From Zasmidium citrigriseum (lineage: Eukaryota > Ascomycota > Dothideomycetes > Mycosphaerellales > Mycosphaerellaceae): DNA of 64,000 bases. Positions 18,923 through 27,785 of this stretch are shown here, piece after piece; the stretch's first letter is position 1; each line of letters starts with the position of its first letter. The notes beneath the pieces were generated by a model that was given only the letters and a program-made list of their open reading frames with translations, was not told the origin of the DNA and searched no databases. Location of the stretch: the NCBI GenBank assembly GCA_002786025.1, contig NHNW01000024.1:310001-374000 (forward strand). Direction: 5' to 3'. Both the position numbers and the translations under genes were made by a program.

Positions 18923-20971
18923 TCACACGGAGTTGACTTGCAAAGCAGCGCCTCGCAGTCGCGAAAGCGCAGCCATGAGTTCCAGAGGTCGAACAGCCAC
19001 CAGGTCACCGCCGTCAAGCGTCGGCAGAAGACACTTGTCCACGCCGATCAACATGTCAAGACGTTGAAGCAGGTCGCTCAGAGAAAGGCCCTGTCCTCCT
19101 GTCTGTCCAGCAATCCGCTGCAAGAGCAAGGCAATCAGCCTCGACTGACCAATTTCAACGATCTGGTCGATGCTCTCCAAATCGACACCGCTCTCGTCTT
19201 TTGAAGGATCATCCACGGCATCCCTGATCTGTGACCTGAGCGCAATGAAGCGCTTGCGGCTGGGATATGGCGATTTGAGGCCTTGAAGGTCGACCTTAAA
19301 GCTTCTCTTGGGAATCGATCCATAGGCAGAGTCCTGTGCAATTGCGCTTGGAAACTGACGCACAACCTCTTGTGCCTTTGTGGTAATATCCTGTGGAATG
19401 TAGCTGTCCATAACGATGACCCGATCCGCGACGGCCAGCCAGTCACCGAGGCCACCAATGACGATGACAGTACTGATGCCGTGCTGTTTGTACAAAGCCG
19501 AGACTTTGCTGACGAGAGGTGTAATGGGCTCATTGCGAATAAGTGTCTGCATGCGCTGGTCACGGACAAGCAGATTCGTAGCTGAAGAGTCTTCGTCAAT
19601 GAGCAGCGTCTTACAACCGGCCTCAAGCGCCTCCTGAATATTGGCTGCCATGGAGGTGGATCCGCTGGCATCTTCTGTCGAGAACGCAGTAGTGCCCTTG
19701 CCACCGGGAAGGTTCTTGATGAAAGGGCTGATATCGGTATTCGCAATACTTCTTCCATCTTCGGCTCTGATCTTGAAAGCTGTGGGATCGGTTACAATCG
19801 CTTCACGACCATCACCTGGGATGTGATTATAGACGCCCAGCTCGAGCACTTCCAACAGTGTCGACTTGCCCATGAAGCCTCCGCCGGTGAGCAATGTGAC
19901 ACCTTTGGGAATGCCCATTCCCACAAAGGCCGTTCCGTCAGATGATATCAACGTTGTCTCCGGCTCGGCAGGCGACTTGAATCTCACCACCGATGGACCA
20001 GACAGAGGTGCTTGCGAGGCACCCGATGCCCTAGGAAGTATCGATCCGTTCGAGATGAATGCGATGAGGCCTTTGTCGCTCAGCTGTGAGCGCAAAGACT
20101 GCTGACGCTCCGCAGATTCGATATGTCGTCGAAGTCTTGGCTGATCTAGATTGGCGTGGAGCAGAGCCATTCTAACAATTTCAACCAAGTTGGTCGCCAG
20201 AATCTGATATGCTTGCTTTCCGAGGATCGTACGCCCAGCAGCTGGCAATGAGACGGTGAATCTTAGCTCGATGCTATCGGTGCCAGATACCATTGCAGAC
20301 GTTCGTGGCAGGATTTCAGCCCCTGGCATACAGATGGAAAATGCACCGCCTTTGGGGCCAGACCAGCCACCGTTCGAGTTGCCAACATTGCGGTCGAGGT
20401 GTTTGTTCTGGATGATGGCACCGGCGACTCGAGAGACAAAGTCACAAAGCGCAATGCGTCTGATGTCTGAATCGAGATATTCCTGGGGGAATGCCGTCTC
20501 ACTCCACGGGACCACAGCTCGCACCTTCGAAGGAGCTGCATATGCGTCACCTTGGACGTGGTCGACGGACAAGGTAAACCGGGGACCTGTATGCTCATAC
20601 TTGCCCAGCAGGCGCTTGTACGCACCTGCGTAGGTGTCAGTGGCCAAGTAAACACGCTTCGGGATGATATTGAGAGAAGTATGAAAAGAAGCAAAGGAAC
20701 TGGTTCCACCAACCGTATTGCTGTCCATCGATGCTTCGCAGGTCATCCTCCAGCTGCTGCCAGTGCTTCGGGAGACCGGTGGCTTGTTGCTGGGATTGCT
20801 GGCTGTAATCGTTGTAATCCTGAGACGAACCACCCCGTCCTCTGCCACGGCCACCGCCGCCATATCTTTCCTTGTAGTAGGCGCCTCTGCCTCCACCTCT
20901 GCCACGAGCTGAAAGAGCGTTAGCATTTGAACACTTCGAATGATGAATGACAAAGAGTACGGACCTGCCAT
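18923..20971 (-). CDS. ABC-class P-loop ATPase (PF09818-like)
   Basis: Three exons (20971-20965, 20908-20714, 20625-18923) encode 634 residues. The first coding exon is just 7 nt (ATG GCA G). The N-terminus is an RGG-type tract (ARGRGGGRGAYYKERYGGG) suited to RNA binding, then a QQ-rich linker. The conserved body starts LPKHWQQLEDDLRSIDGQQY and contains FTLSVDHVQGDAYAAPS, the Walker A-like GGGFMGKSTLL and the family-specific Walker B LLIDEDSSATN. These match the 'predicted ATPase of the ABC class' family (COG3044), found in bacteria, fungi and plants; its biochemical role is still poorly known. It shares a 209-bp divergent promoter with the gene at 21181. The family call rests on these motifs and is strong. 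Confidence 0.86.
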   Translation of the reverse strand: MAGPYSLSFIIRSVQMLTLFQLVAEVEAEAPTTRKDMAAVAVAEDGVVRLRITTITASNPSNKPPVSRSTGSSWRMTCEASMDSNTVGGTSSFASFHTSLNIIPKRVYLATDTYAGAYKRLLGKYEHTGPRFTLSVDHVQGDAYAAPSKVRAVVPWSETAFPQEYLDSDIRRIALCDFVSRVAGAIIQNKHLDRNVGNSNGGWSGPKGGAFSICMPGAEILPRTSAMVSGTDSIELRFTVSLPAAGRTILGKQAYQILATNLVEIVRMALLHANLDQPRLRRHIESAERQQSLRSQLSDKGLIAFISNGSILPRASGASQAPLSGPSVVRFKSPAEPETTLISSDGTAFVGMGIPKGVTLLTGGGFMGKSTLLEVLELGVYNHIPGDGREAIVTDPTAFKIRAEDGRSIANTDISPFIKNLPGGKGTTAFSTEDASGSTSMAANIQEALEAGCKTLLIDEDSSATNLLVRDQRMQTLIRNEPITPLVSKVSALYKQHGISTVIVIGGLGDWLAVADRVIVMDSYIPQDITTKAQEVVRQFPSAIAQDSAYGSIPKRSFKVDLQGLKSPYPSRKRFIALRSQIRDAVDDPSKDESGVDLESIDQIVEIGQSRLIALLLQRIAGQTGGQGLSLSDLLQRLDMLIGVDKCLLPTLDGGDLVAVRPLELMAALSRLRGAALQVNSV

Positions 20972-21180
20972 GATGTTGTTTGACGGAGAGAAGACCTTTT
21001 GGGGGCCAATTCCCGGCAAGATGAAGCGGAAGCAGCGCAATTTAGAGTTTGCACGCTAGCCACGTTTCTCATCAACCCGCTTCTCACGATCAGGGGATCT
21101 CACGCAAAACTGGCGGTCTTCACCAATAGCAGCAGCCTTGTTTGTTGGACCTTACGATTAGCTTCATTTGCACGCCGCCC
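20972..21180. promoter_or_regulatory. Divergent promoter, ATPase and SS18-like genes
   Basis: Only 209 bases separate two start codons that point away from each other, so the promoters must share this space. I see no TATA box. Inference is from position only. Confidence 0.5.
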
Positions 21181-22148
21181 ATGCTCCAATCGCCGGTGCC
21201 GTACGTCCACGGCATTGGTGGTGGTGCCGTACCGTCCTACCAGCCAAACGCACCACTGGGCCAGCCTCCAGCAGCCTCTGGACAAGCTTCGCAGTACGGG
21301 ACGTACCATGCGTTTGGGCCGCATGGCGTCAACGTGCCTGCAGGAAACCACATCATGTCCGCGCCAGGTGAGTGTGACGCCGCAGCCAGCCCGTAGAAGT
21401 CCTGCTTGCTACACCCGCTCAGCCGCCAAGTTCAACAGTGTGAGAGTCCGCAGTGCTGATCCGCGCAGCAGGCCAGTCGTTTCCCTCGCCCGCGCCGCCT
21501 CAGTACGCCCAGCAGCAGGCCTACCAGCAGCCGAATCAGCTCCAGCAGGACGTCAGACAAAGCGCCTCGCCGCATGCTCCCACACCGCCCACCAAGTACC
21601 CCATGGCCGCCCCGCCTCTCCCCCAGACGCCCGGCAACCAGCAGCCCGGCTCCAGCAATGCCGCTCCTTCGCCCATGTCGCCGCAGTCGCCCGGTAGCCA
21701 GAGTAGAGACCAGCAGCGCATAGCCCTGCTCTTTGAGATCAACGTGGAATTGCTGCAAGAGGTGAACAGACTGCAGTCAGAGGGCCATGGCGGCGCGATC
21801 AGCCCGCAGCAGCTCATGCAGTTGCGCAACGAGGGCAAGCCGGACAAGATGGCCTCGGAAGAGTACATCCAATGTTTGCGCCGAGTGCAGGCCAACCTCG
21901 CCTACCTGATGCCCAAAGCCTCCAACGACCCGACGGGGCAGCAGCAGGCGAAAGCGCCGCCCGGTCCTGCCATCATGACACCGCCTCCCCATATGGCGCA
22001 GCTGCAGCCAAAATACGAGCAGCTGAAAGAGCTCTTCCCCGGCTGGAGCGGCATGGACCATCGGCCCTCCCAATCGTCTTCCTCCCCCAAACCCAACGGG
22101 CCCAACGCGACAAACGGCATGATGCCACCTGCCTCCGCGCAGACGTGA
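21181..22148 (+). CDS. SS18/SSXT-like (Snf11-like) chromatin protein
   Basis: Two exons (21181-21367 and 21469-22148) give 288 residues. The first 130 residues are a disordered Gln/Pro/Ser-rich stretch (QYAQQQAYQQPNQLQQ). A compact helical segment follows: RIALLFEINVELLQEVNRLQ, then EEYIQCLRRVQANLAYLM. This pair matches the SSXT N-terminal/SNH-type pattern of human SS18 and yeast Snf11, which dock onto SWI/SNF chromatin remodellers. The C-terminus is again disordered and Pro-rich. The fungal version has a longer loop between the two helices (SPQQLMQLRNEGKPDKM). A SWI/SNF role is an inference from that similarity. Confidence 0.7.
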
Positions 22149-22923
22149 ATGAAGCAAACGACATGGACGAGTGGAGTTAAAAAATCGTGATTGCATTGCA
22201 TACAGCACCGGCGTCCTTTCGAAACGCATAGTGGGATACCAACAGGTCTTGACTTGGGAAGGCAGGCTGTTTCATTTGGAGTAGTGACAACGGTGGCAAT
22301 TTGGCCTGGATGGGTGGGAGAGGAAGTCCTTGACTGCTCTGGCTGACTGTTGTATTATATACCCCAAGTCTCGTCTCTTGCGGCGTTTTTTGTTTCGAGA
22401 ATAGAATGTCCGACTCGCAAGACGAAAAGTTACGATGAAGGCATGACGAAAGAAATCAAAACTCATCATTTAAAGAATCTCCTCATACACATTTTCATAC
22501 GCCATCAACAGCATTTCCTACTCTCCAGGTGCAGAATGCCAATGCGAAGGACAAGCACGTCAAAGCCAAAGATCTGTCCAGCCTTTCAGCCGAACCGAAT
22601 CACGACATTAAAGAGCAGTCCGGGAAGTTGAACTGCCAGTCCGCACACCAGTGGTACCTTCATGATTAAGTCCATAACGGTCTCGGCTGATGAAGGGATC
22701 TGTGTCGGAGGAGCAGGACTGTTCAATCCTCATTGCTGCAATGCCCAACTGGTTGGCCGCACAAGTCTGAAGCAGCACATCCCACAAGATCCACCGCATT
22801 GAAAGGCAATGAATCACTGGTCAAGCAATTTTGATTACCCATTGAATCTTGAGAGCGGCATCTGCCAGCAGGTAAGCAGATGGCACGAGTCAAGTCTTCC
22901 ATGTCTCTCTATATCATCTATCA
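22149..22923. other. Convergent intergenic region
   Basis: This region lies between the 3' ends of the SS18-like gene (plus) and the desaturase gene (minus). It presumably holds both 3' UTRs and is AT-richer than the flanking genes. No supported gene, repeat or RNA is seen. Confidence 0.45.
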
Positions 22924-24639
22924 TCAATGTCCCTCCAACATATCCTTAACCGTCATACTCCTCTGACACTCGGACAAGACCCTCGCCTGATTCGCCACAT
23001 CCTCCAACTGCCTTATGACCATCTCACTCCCCTTCGAAAACGTCCAAATCGCATACGGAATCCCCACATCCTCACAAAAAGCCTTCACCATCCCCTGCGC
23101 TTTTCGCAAATTATGCCTCGGCATGCGTGGGAACAGATGATGCACGGCTTGGAATTGTAGTCCGCCGTGGAAGAAGTCAAGCCATTCGGGACAATCAACG
23201 TCCATGGTTGTGCGCAGCATGCGTTGGGGGAAGGATTCTGCGACGCCGAGATCCACGGTGCTCATAGCGAAGTGCGAGAGGGTGATTTGTGCGTGGACGG
23301 GCATGGTGACGGCGTGGGAGATCATGACGAAGGCGAAGCGGTCCCAGCCGTTGGGGATGGATTTGTAGACGGTGAGGTAGCCGAACCAGTACCAGAAGAA
23401 GAGCTGGCCGACGATTTCGAGGTAGCGGTGCCACCACGCGGGACCTTTTCGGGGGCCTTGGCCGAGGAAGATGTATTGCCAGCTGAGGACGTAGAGGTTG
23501 AAGCGGCCGAAGGTGAGGATCGGGTAGTAGAGGTAGTGCTGGTATTTGAGCAGGAACTTGGCTGCTGGGTCGAAGGTCATGATGCGGTCGTAGTACGTGC
23601 TGCGCAGGCTTTCGAAGAAGCGGTGGCTGATGGCGAAGAAGGGCATGTGTTGGATGTCGGGGTCGTGCTCGGCGCTATTGGTTACGATGTGGTGGACGTT
23701 GTGGTTGCGTTTCCACCAGCAGCAGGAGAGGCCGCCGATGAAGTCGGCGATGAAGATGCCGATGCAGCTGTCGATGTGGAAGTTGTGTGTTATGCCCATG
23801 TGGCCGGCGTCGTGGACGGTGAAGACTAGTTGGTGCCACATCATGCCGAGGAATATGGCGGAGGGAATATACCATCCTGTCTTGAGGAAGTAGTACGCGA
23901 GAGAGCCTAGGAGGACGTAGCGGGTCAACTCGCGGCCATAGGCCCAGTAGTCGCAGTCATATAGGCCTTTAGCTCGCAATTGCTCGTCCAGTGCTTTGTA
24001 TTTGACAATGATGTCTGCTTGAATAGCTGGATCGAGACTTGGAAAAGTCTCTAGATCTCGCTGCAGCTCTTGTTGTGTCCTGTCCTCTCCTTGTGCTGAT
24101 TTCTTTTTCTCCACAGCTGGTTCGCCAATGGCCAACGTCTCTAATGATGTAGCAGAAGACTCGCTGGCAGCATCTTCGCTTGTCCTCCTCCTTCTAACAG
24201 AGCTGTTGCTCCTTTCGACCGGTTCAAAGACAGGAGACGGCTCCTCAGAACTGCTATGGCTTGATGAGTCCAGCTCACCAACATCCTCTTTGCCCTGCTC
24301 CTGAACGCCTGCTCGCTGCTCTTCTTCGGTTCTGAACTTGCCTCCTTGAATGGGCGGTATGAAGTCTGTCCACGGCCCTTCAATCTTTCCAATGCGGTAT
24401 TTTTGCATGAACTGCTGGGTCTCCAGGCAGTGGAACGCCTTGACTTCATTCGTTGCGTCTCGTCCGTTCATATGCAGAATGGCCTTGTCACCGCCAGGGT
24501 GATATGGCAGCCATGCGTCTACTTTCAACACCACGCCATCCACGATTACAATCTTCCGCCCTTCCGCAATGAAAGACTCGATCTTGCCTCTGGTGAGGAC
24601 CTGGTCCCGATAGCGACTGGTGTGCTGTGGCGTCGACAT
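22924..24639 (-). CDS. Cytochrome b5-fused sphingolipid/front-end desaturase
   Basis: A single exon of 571 residues, starting at 24639 (MSTPQHTSRYRDQVLTRG). The frame stays open 35 codons further up, but that part lacks family similarity. Residues 12-85 are a cytochrome b5 domain with HPGG (H47) and a second haem histidine at about H70. A Ser/Glu-rich linker (about 105-190) follows. The membrane desaturase part has all three histidine boxes: HDAGH (276-280), HNVHH (313-317) and QAVHH (497-501). The Gln in box three marks front-end desaturases. In filamentous fungi this layout is typical of delta-8 sphingolipid desaturases, which act on ceramide long-chain bases in the ER for glucosylceramide synthesis; a delta-6 acyl desaturase is less likely. 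It shares a 430-bp divergent promoter with CSN3. Confidence 0.88.
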   Translation of the reverse strand: MSTPQHTSRYRDQVLTRGKIESFIAEGRKIVIVDGVVLKVDAWLPYHPGGDKAILHMNGRDATNEVKAFHCLETQQFMQKYRIGKIEGPWTDFIPPIQGGKFRTEEEQRAGVQEQGKEDVGELDSSSHSSSEEPSPVFEPVERSNSSVRRRRTSEDAASESSATSLETLAIGEPAVEKKKSAQGEDRTQQELQRDLETFPSLDPAIQADIIVKYKALDEQLRAKGLYDCDYWAYGRELTRYVLLGSLAYYFLKTGWYIPSAIFLGMMWHQLVFTVHDAGHMGITHNFHIDSCIGIFIADFIGGLSCCWWKRNHNVHHIVTNSAEHDPDIQHMPFFAISHRFFESLRSTYYDRIMTFDPAAKFLLKYQHYLYYPILTFGRFNLYVLSWQYIFLGQGPRKGPAWWHRYLEIVGQLFFWYWFGYLTVYKSIPNGWDRFAFVMISHAVTMPVHAQITLSHFAMSTVDLGVAESFPQRMLRTTMDVDCPEWLDFFHGGLQFQAVHHLFPRMPRHNLRKAQGMVKAFCEDVGIPYAIWTFSKGSEMVIRQLEDVANQARVLSECQRSMTVKDMLEGH

Positions 24640-25069
24640 GGTGGGCTCGCGCGATGAATAAAGAGATCGTGAATGTTCCTGGCCTCGTCTCTCATGAAAA
24701 TGTATCCATTTGGTTGGTCTGAAGAGAGTCACACCACAAATCACTCAATGCTTCGTGGGGAGGCGTAGGCAGCGGTGGTGGACGGGACCCTGAGCTTGGA
24801 TTTGATGGCGAGGCACTAAATATTGATTAGATAAGGCGGGCCTCCCCGCCCGCGCGGCTGGATCGCAGAGCTGCCTGCTGTGAGCTCATGTGCTTCGACT
24901 TGACTGCAATCACTTCCGGTCTGTTCACTCTTCATCGACCGACAACACACACGACTGACATCTCTACGACACCACCCTCCTCCTCTTCTACCGACACGGA
25001 GAAGGCTGTGAGATGACTGCATCACGCCGATAGTTTCAGCAGCTCAAACATCACATCCGCTCGCCCACT
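24640..25069. promoter_or_regulatory. Divergent promoter, desaturase and CSN3
   Basis: The two start codons face away from each other across 430 bases. There is a C-rich patch with GGCGGGCCTCCCCGCCCGC near 24834-24852, an imperfect GC-rich palindrome. No TATA box is evident. Function is inferred from position. Confidence 0.5.
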
Positions 25070-26509
25070 ATGGCCGAGACCCTCCAACAACTCCTCGCCT
25101 TTCCACCCGACGACAAGAAGCTCACCGCCAAGCAATATGATACCCAAGCCAACAACTTCCTCAAAGAGCTCAGCAAACTGTCAGGCTCAGCATGGACGAA
25201 GACGGTCGATAAGAAGGGCCTTCTGGAGATGCTCGACCCGGCTGTCAACTCCATCTCTTACCTGGTCGCTCTCAACAAACAAATAGAAGCTGCCGGCAAG
25301 GACGCAAAGCGACTCGAACAGCTCTTCGCGCTTGCACAGGTCTTCCTCACAACTTGCGATCCCATCCAGATCCGCTACGTCGGCGAAGAATGGCGCAATC
25401 TGTTCGAGTTCGTTGTCAAAGGCATCGAGAGTTTCCAATCAACGGATCTGAGTGCTCTCGTGGACGGTCTGCTGCGCCTCGATCCCACCGCCGGCACTTT
25501 CACTACGAATCACCTCCGCGTCGTGCGCCTCGCCGTCCGAGCCCGAGTTCCCAGCCAAGTCCTACCAATCCTCGACAACGACATCTACGCATACCCCTCC
25601 AAGGCGGTCAAGTTCTTGCCGGAAGACTATCTAAACGAATCGCACGACCTGAGCAATGCATACATCACCGAGAAGTCGAACTTCTCGTTGAAGGTGCTCT
25701 CTGAGTACGTGCTGGAGTACTATTTGCTTGGTGCTCACGTCTACATCGGCATGCGCAACTTCAACCGAGCTCGCCTGTTTCTCGAGACGGTTCTTCTCTC
25801 GCCTTCTCAACAACATACTTGTAGCGCCTTGCAGGTAGAAGCATACAAGAAATGGGTGTTGGTGGGTTTGCTATCGGAGGGCAGAGGATTTCCATTCCCT
25901 AAGACGGTGGATCAAGTGGCCATTAAGAGTATCAGGTCACTGTCGAAGCCATACGAAGCACTAGCAGAGGATTTTGACAAGAGGGATTACAAGAAGTTCA
26001 TGGCAGAAGCGGATGCTGGAGAAGTGGTCTGGGCAGACGACGGTAACCAGCGCCTCGTCAAGGAAGCCGCTGATGCTCTGATGCGGTATCGCGTCACCGA
26101 CTTGCAAAAGACGTACGCTGCCCTGCCTCTCACGCGAGTGGCAGACCATATCGGTCTGGGCTCGAATGACACAATGCAACTCCTCCAGAACATGATTCAG
26201 ATGGGATATCTCAAGGCCAGCATATCGAGTGGAGGATCAGATCCAGTCTTACGCTTCCACTCGACAGAAGCATCATCTGCACCGATTACATCGCAAGATC
26301 TGGACTCGCAAACGCAGCGAATCCAGAGTCTTGTCACCTTCATCCGCGACGCCGACCGGCGACTGCAGCTATCGAAGGAGTACGTCGACCATCAGAAGCG
26401 CGTCAAGAAAGCAGGTGGACCAGATGGTGACATAGCCGATGTGATGGACCTTAGTTGGGATGCACCGGTCGCCGGCATGGACGATGGAGATGAGGACATC
26501 ATGGCCTAG
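25070..26509 (+). CDS. csn3: COP9 signalosome subunit 3
   Basis: A single exon encodes 479 residues. The protein is helical throughout, with TPR/PCI-like features: LAQVFLTTCDPIQIRYVGEEWRNL near the N-terminus, the central YVLEYYLLGAHVYIGMRNFNRARLFLETVL, and a C-terminal winged-helix part of the PCI domain (PLTRVADHIGLGSNDTMQLLQNMIQMGYLKA). This arrangement matches CSN3, a structural subunit of the COP9 signalosome that removes NEDD8 from cullin-RING ligases and affects light response and development in fungi. The acidic tail (MDDGDEDIMA) is common in fungal PCI subunits. The start at 25070 is in good context (ACTATGGCC). The other PCI option, proteasome Rpn3, fits less well because the conserved Rpn3 tail is missing. 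Confidence 0.86.
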   Translation: MAETLQQLLAFPPDDKKLTAKQYDTQANNFLKELSKLSGSAWTKTVDKKGLLEMLDPAVNSISYLVALNKQIEAAGKDAKRLEQLFALAQVFLTTCDPIQIRYVGEEWRNLFEFVVKGIESFQSTDLSALVDGLLRLDPTAGTFTTNHLRVVRLAVRARVPSQVLPILDNDIYAYPSKAVKFLPEDYLNESHDLSNAYITEKSNFSLKVLSEYVLEYYLLGAHVYIGMRNFNRARLFLETVLLSPSQQHTCSALQVEAYKKWVLVGLLSEGRGFPFPKTVDQVAIKSIRSLSKPYEALAEDFDKRDYKKFMAEADAGEVVWADDGNQRLVKEAADALMRYRVTDLQKTYAALPLTRVADHIGLGSNDTMQLLQNMIQMGYLKASISSGGSDPVLRFHSTEASSAPITSQDLDSQTQRIQSLVTFIRDADRRLQLSKEYVDHQKRVKKAGGPDGDIADVMDLSWDAPVAGMDDGDEDIMA

Positions 26510-27183
26510 GAGGAATGATGTCTGCAACCATCGGCACGCAGGCAGAAACGTAGAATGAGATCACGGAAAGCTCAGCATAGGAGCGCGATTTGGGGTTTAG
26601 CGACGGCGTTGCATGCATTGAGGGGAGTTACGGCGCCGCGAGTTCTCGAAGCCATTCGGCAGGAAGAGTGTTGCATGGAACCGCATAGCTCGGAGGCGTA
26701 TAGTCGCTGAATGAAAATAGCAAACATAGGTTTGATAGATAAGGACTGAAACAGCCAGTCTATGTCCTCACGCTCAAGCTATCATTACCAACTACTCATG
26801 TAGATGCTGTGGCTCACGATTGTTCCAACAGATGCCTGTTGGACGACCCTGCATCCTCGCATTCGACGTATACACTGATAGTAACACCAACAGTATAGGA
26901 CCGTCACGAAGGTCGAATTCCCGCTCACCTTCGACGACACCCATCCCACTTCATGAGCGGACGCGGGCTTCCACGATAAGCACTCCAATCCTTCACTCCA
27001 AGGCCTGCCACGCCGCAGAGCCTCGAAATCGCCTTGGTGACACACGTCGCTCCTTCCAAAAAGCAGCGTTTGCATGTGAGCGCCAAGACAGACCCCTGCT
27101 CGTGATCGTGGTGTTTCACGTCTCACTTTGACAACCGCGACACCACAAAAAAATTGGACAAGTCAATACTAAGAACCATCCAA
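26510..27183. other. Intergenic region
   Basis: This holds the CSN3 3' end and the upstream region of a small F-box-like gene. Open frames on both strands between 26785 and 27131 have random composition and lack plausible starts. Confidence 0.4.
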
Positions 27184-27237
27184 GTAAGTGATTCGAACAT
27201 CAAGCCCTCCTAACGATCAGCCATACTAACCAAGTAG
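27184..27237 (+). other. Probable 5' UTR intron
   Basis: A textbook donor GTAAGT at 27184, a perfect TACTAAC branch site near 27224-27230 and an AAGTAG acceptor ending at 27237 mark a 54-bp intron. It lies 24 bases before the ATG at 27262, so it would be removed from the leader of that gene. Confidence 0.65.
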
Positions 27238-27261
27238 TTGACCGAATAGCCCTCACTCGAA

Positions 27262-27717
27262 ATGGCCAAATTGAACCACCTCAAGAAAAGCCTACTCAAA
27301 ATCCCCACCTATCTCAACTGCTTCAAGCCCTCGAACAGCAGGAAGCATGGCATGGCCGGAGACGGCGAGACGGAGATCGGATCGGAGAGAGACGATGAGA
27401 TCTTGGATCAACTCACCTCTCCGGCGGCTGAACCTCCCACGACCTTCTTCTCCCTCCCGGCCGAGATCCGAAACTACATCTACCGCCTCGCCCTTCGGCG
27501 CTCAAAGCCCTACAAGCCCTGTGATGCGGGATACATCACACCAGCGCTGCTGCACGTCTGTCGACGGATTCGGGAGGAAGTGGCGGGAATCTACTATGGA
27601 GAGGGTGGCTTTAGGAAGTGTTCTCCGTGTGCGCGGACGGAGTTGGGCAGATACATCTGGGGAGAGATTGAGAAGTACGAGAAGTGGGATGTAGAGATGG
27701 AGAGGTTGTTCGAGTAA
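27262..27717 (+). CDS. Small F-box-like protein (LPAEIRN family)
   Basis: A single exon of 151 residues. After a basic N-terminus with a Lys/Leu-rich stretch, residues 60-75 read TFFSLPAEIRNYIYRLAL. This is the F-box-like or 2EXR-type motif found in very large families of small proteins in Dothideomycetes and other filamentous fungi. ALLHVCRRIREEVAGIYYGE follows, the usual second half (TCRQIR-E-IYYGE) of the motif. The rest is short and charged. Such proteins may bridge substrates to SCF ubiquitin ligases, but most have no assigned function. It is tail to tail with the Thp1-like gene, with 68 bases between stop codons. Confidence 0.75.
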   Translation: MAKLNHLKKSLLKIPTYLNCFKPSNSRKHGMAGDGETEIGSERDDEILDQLTSPAAEPPTTFFSLPAEIRNYIYRLALRRSKPYKPCDAGYITPALLHVCRRIREEVAGIYYGEGGFRKCSPCARTELGRYIWGEIEKYEKWDVEMERLFE

Positions 27718-27785
27718 GAAATCGCGACATGCTATACAAGCTTTGGTGTAATACAAGATGTGTGTACAAGCCACTTTCTCTTCCC

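Noticed and set aside
23167..23829. 220-codon plus-strand frame opposite the desaturase
   Set aside because: It is the complement of the desaturase histidine-box region, whose motifs are intact on the minus strand.
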